NCBI RefSeq assembly: GCF_964030965.1
Contig: NZ_OZ034999.1
Coordinates: forward strand, 992,001-1,056,000
Reading direction: 5' to 3'
Length of the DNA stretch: 64,000 nt
Origin: Spiroplasma endosymbiont of Amphimallon solstitiale
Lineage (GTDB): Bacteria > Bacillota_I > Bacilli_A > Mycoplasmatales > VBWQ01
The translations under genes and the position numbers were made by a program. Shown here piece after piece: positions 61,823 through 64,000 of this stretch (its first letter is position 1; the number at the start of each line of letters is the position of its first letter). The notes under the pieces were generated by a model that searched no databases, was not told the origin of the DNA, and saw only the letters and a list, made by a program, of their open reading frames with translations.

Positions 61823-62836
61823 GTGAAAAAAAAGATAATAAATAAAGAAAATATAAAATCTAAAGTTTCTTTTTTTGCAAAACTTAGTAATTTTTTTAGA
61901 ACCTATCGAAATCGTATTCTTACAAGCTTTATGTTAATTGCTTGTGGTGTATTATGAATGTTTATTGGGGCAGTTTATTTAGAACCAATTTTTGGTAATA
62001 AACCACAGTGATCAGCCTATACATTTATGATAATTAATACTTTAATTTTTATTGGTTGTTTATGAGAAATTATTAATTTAAAAAAAGAATCAAATTGATC
62101 AATTGTACTTAAAATTTCTATAATTTTAACAGGAGTCATACTTTTATGAGTTCCGCTTGGTAAAGAAACTTTTGGTCCATATATTTATAATCATTATTGA
62201 TTTGAAACTTGAATGACTTTATTAACTTTATTATTTTTCATTTGTATTTTTATTTTAATTGCTTGACGAAGTAAAAATTTTCAATTAAGTGATGTCATTT
62301 TTATTTTTACTTGAATTATTTATTTAGTGTTTGTTGTTAAAGCTGTTAATTTTTTAATGTTATCAGAAATTAAACTTTCAAAACTAGGATGACCAACATT
62401 ATTGTTTTTATTCATTATTGTTATGTCTAATGATGTTGGTGCTTTTATTGGTGGTATAATTTATGGTAAAACAAAAATGGCACCAAGTGTATCACCAAAT
62501 AAAACTTGAGAAGGTGCTATTACTGGTTTAATAACAGCAGTTATTTTAAGTATGATAACAGTAACTGTTTTTTTAGAAACAAGTAATTATAATCCATTAC
62601 CTTTTTTAGAAGTTAATAGTAAAGCACCGATCTATATTGCTTATCTTGCTACTAGTTTTATTCTTTCAATTGCTAGTCAAATGGGTGATTTATTATTTTC
62701 TTATTTGAAACGTAATTATCATGTTAAGGATTTTTCAAATATTCTACTTGGACATGGAGGATTATTAGATCGTTTAGATTCATTTTCAACAGTAGTTATT
62801 TTTGGTTCTCTAATTACTCTAGCAGCTATTGCTTAA
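61823..62836 (+). CDS. cdsA: Phosphatidate cytidylyltransferase (CDP-diglyceride synthase)
   Basis: 337 residues from GTG at 61823, with AGGGGTTAAATATT upstream. Makes CDP-diacylglycerol from phosphatidate and CTP for phospholipid synthesis. About eight membrane helices, e.g. VIFIFTWIIYLVFVVKAVNF. The C-terminal signature is present: GDLLFSYLKRNYHVKDFSNI, then LLGHGGLLDRLDSFS (the S..KR..KD...GHGG..DR.D pattern with catalytic Asp residues). A lysine-rich N-terminus of about 30 residues is an extension. Many TGA-Trp. Confidence 0.93.
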
Positions 62837-62860
62837 TATATAAAATTTAAGGATGAAGTT

Positions 62861-63982
62861 ATGTATATATTTTTAGCCATTTTAATTGGTTTATTTACAA
62901 TATTATTTTTAATTACCTTGCATGAATTTGCTCATTTTGTAATTGCTAAATTATCAGGAGCATATGTATATGAATTTGCTATTGGTATGGGACCAAAACT
63001 TTTGCAGTGAGGTAAAAAAGAAACACGTTATACTTTAAGACTATTACCATTGGGTGGTTATGTTTCTATTGCTTCAGAAATTGCTGATGCTCCTAAGGGA
63101 CGAGAAGATGAAGTAATTGATAGTAAACGAATGATGGAAAACTTGCAACGTGGTAAAAAAGCAGCTTTCATTAGTGCACCTGCACTAATGAATTTATTAT
63201 TAGCTTTTATTTTATTAATGATTGGATATGGAATTTATCCACATAAATATGATCCTAACTTGCCACCAACCTATGCAACAACAGGACCATTATATGAAGC
63301 TGTTCAAAAATATAATAAAGATAATCCAAGTTTACCAATTTTAGATACTGATGCTATTACTGGTATTTATAATACTGGTGATATTGAATCTAAACAATCA
63401 ATTAAATCATATTATGATTTACAAACATGATTAAGTAAATATAATAAAAAGACTACTAATGGTACAGTTATTGCTGATTATGAAATTACTTTTGATAATA
63501 AAGATGATAAAACTGTTACTTTTAAACCTGTAGAACAAAAAGGGGTACTATTCATTGGTGTTAGTCAAGGTAGTTATTATTTAAATGCAGGGCAAGTTAT
63601 TAGTAATGGTATCATTGATACTTTTAAAGATAGTTACAGTCTTTTACAAGCATTAGGACAATTAGTTACTTTTCATTGACAAAATTTATCAGGACCTGTT
63701 GGTATTGTTAAATCAACTAATAGTTTTTTAAATCCTGATTTATCATCAACACAAGCAGCAAGTACATATTTTCGTTGAGCAGCATTATTATCATCTAATT
63801 TATTTTTATTAAATATGTTACCAATTCCGCCATTGGATGGTTATAAATTTGTTGAAAATGCAGTTGAAGCGGTAACAAGAAAAAAATTAAATGAAAAATA
63901 TAAAATTATTGTCAGTATTGCTGGAGCTATATTATTTTTAGTTATCTTTATTGCTATTACTATTAAAGATATATTTTTTTAA
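62861..63982 (+). CDS. rseP: Site-2 protease (RseP/RasP family)
   Basis: 373 residues. Intramembrane zinc metalloprotease that cuts transmembrane segments such as cleaved signal peptides or anti-sigma factors. The zinc motif LITLHEFAHFVIAK (HExxH) is in helix 1. EFAIGMGPKLLQWGKKETRY is followed by RLLPLGGYVSIA, also typical. A central 200-residue region replaces or remodels the usual PDZ domain. The third-helix motif NMLPIPPLDGYKF has the zinc-binding Asp. NLSGPVGIVK matches the family's GPVGI. Stop at 63982; 24 bp after cdsA, with RBS AAGGATGAAGTT. Confidence 0.93.
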
Positions 63983-64000
63983 TCTTTACTTTATAATAAA

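Noticed and set aside
1-64000. tRNA or rRNA genes
   Set aside because: No cloverleaf-like stretch or G+C-rich rRNA-type block was seen on either strand. The only G+C-rich spot is the hairpin cluster at 27346.

Overview
The window reads as a Spiroplasma chromosome segment. It is extremely A+T-rich, most genes need TGA read as tryptophan (translation table 4), and it carries an MreB-type actin gene, PTS sugar-uptake genes, prolipoprotein signals of the Spiroplasma type and a provirus resembling the SpV1 plectroviruses. All gene ends below were rebuilt by reading through TGA.

Layout. 1-467: 5' part of an mreB gene. 756-8300: a wrecked fructose PTS gene, copies of IS256 and of an IS with a zinc-ribbon/DDE transposase (called IS1595-like here), and small unknown genes. 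8576-11950: intact cluster of DEAD-box helicase, endonuclease IV and a NadD-YqeK fusion. 12237-15561: an ABC exporter broken by an IS, a 163-bp element and a frameshift. 15585-16460: a protein with a possible HEPN motif. 16669-24489: IS30, a secreted protein, an alpha/beta hydrolase, crr, and ptsI, whose stop codon is supplied by an IS30 end. 24697-26756: a broken 572-residue orphan. About 27346-39540: a plectrovirus-like provirus, all genes on the minus strand, riddled with insertions. 39742-42825: GlpT-type transporter, thioredoxin and a HAD phosphatase. 43021-46086: an IS3/IS481-like relic, a truncated secreted-protein paralogue and an IS1595-like copy. 46243-49741: intact glpO-glpF-glpK. 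49768-58370: nested IS256/IS30/IS1595-like elements around phage-like gene fragments and a NERD-nuclease fragment. 58645-60629: two frameshifted lipoprotein paralogues. 61246-63982: frr, cdsA and rseP.

Mobile DNA dominates: six IS30 copies, four IS256 copies or pieces, five IS1595-like copies, three IS5-like copies, one IS3/IS481-like relic, and 18 copies of a 163-bp non-autonomous element. That element has the same 20-bp terminal inverted repeats and 8-bp target duplications as the IS1595-like element, which makes it a MITE probably mobilised by that transposase. The target duplications, read one by one, give an insertion chronology and show that some copies have recombined.

Intact metabolism in view: PTS phosphotransfer (EI and EIIA-Glc), uptake and oxidation of glycerol and glycerol-3-phosphate (GlpF, GlpK, GlpO, GlpT), NAD synthesis, DNA repair, RNA remodelling, ribosome recycling, phospholipid synthesis and intramembrane proteolysis. 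At least seven genes carry single-base frameshifts, mostly at A-runs. They may be true decay or uncorrected homopolymer sequencing errors.
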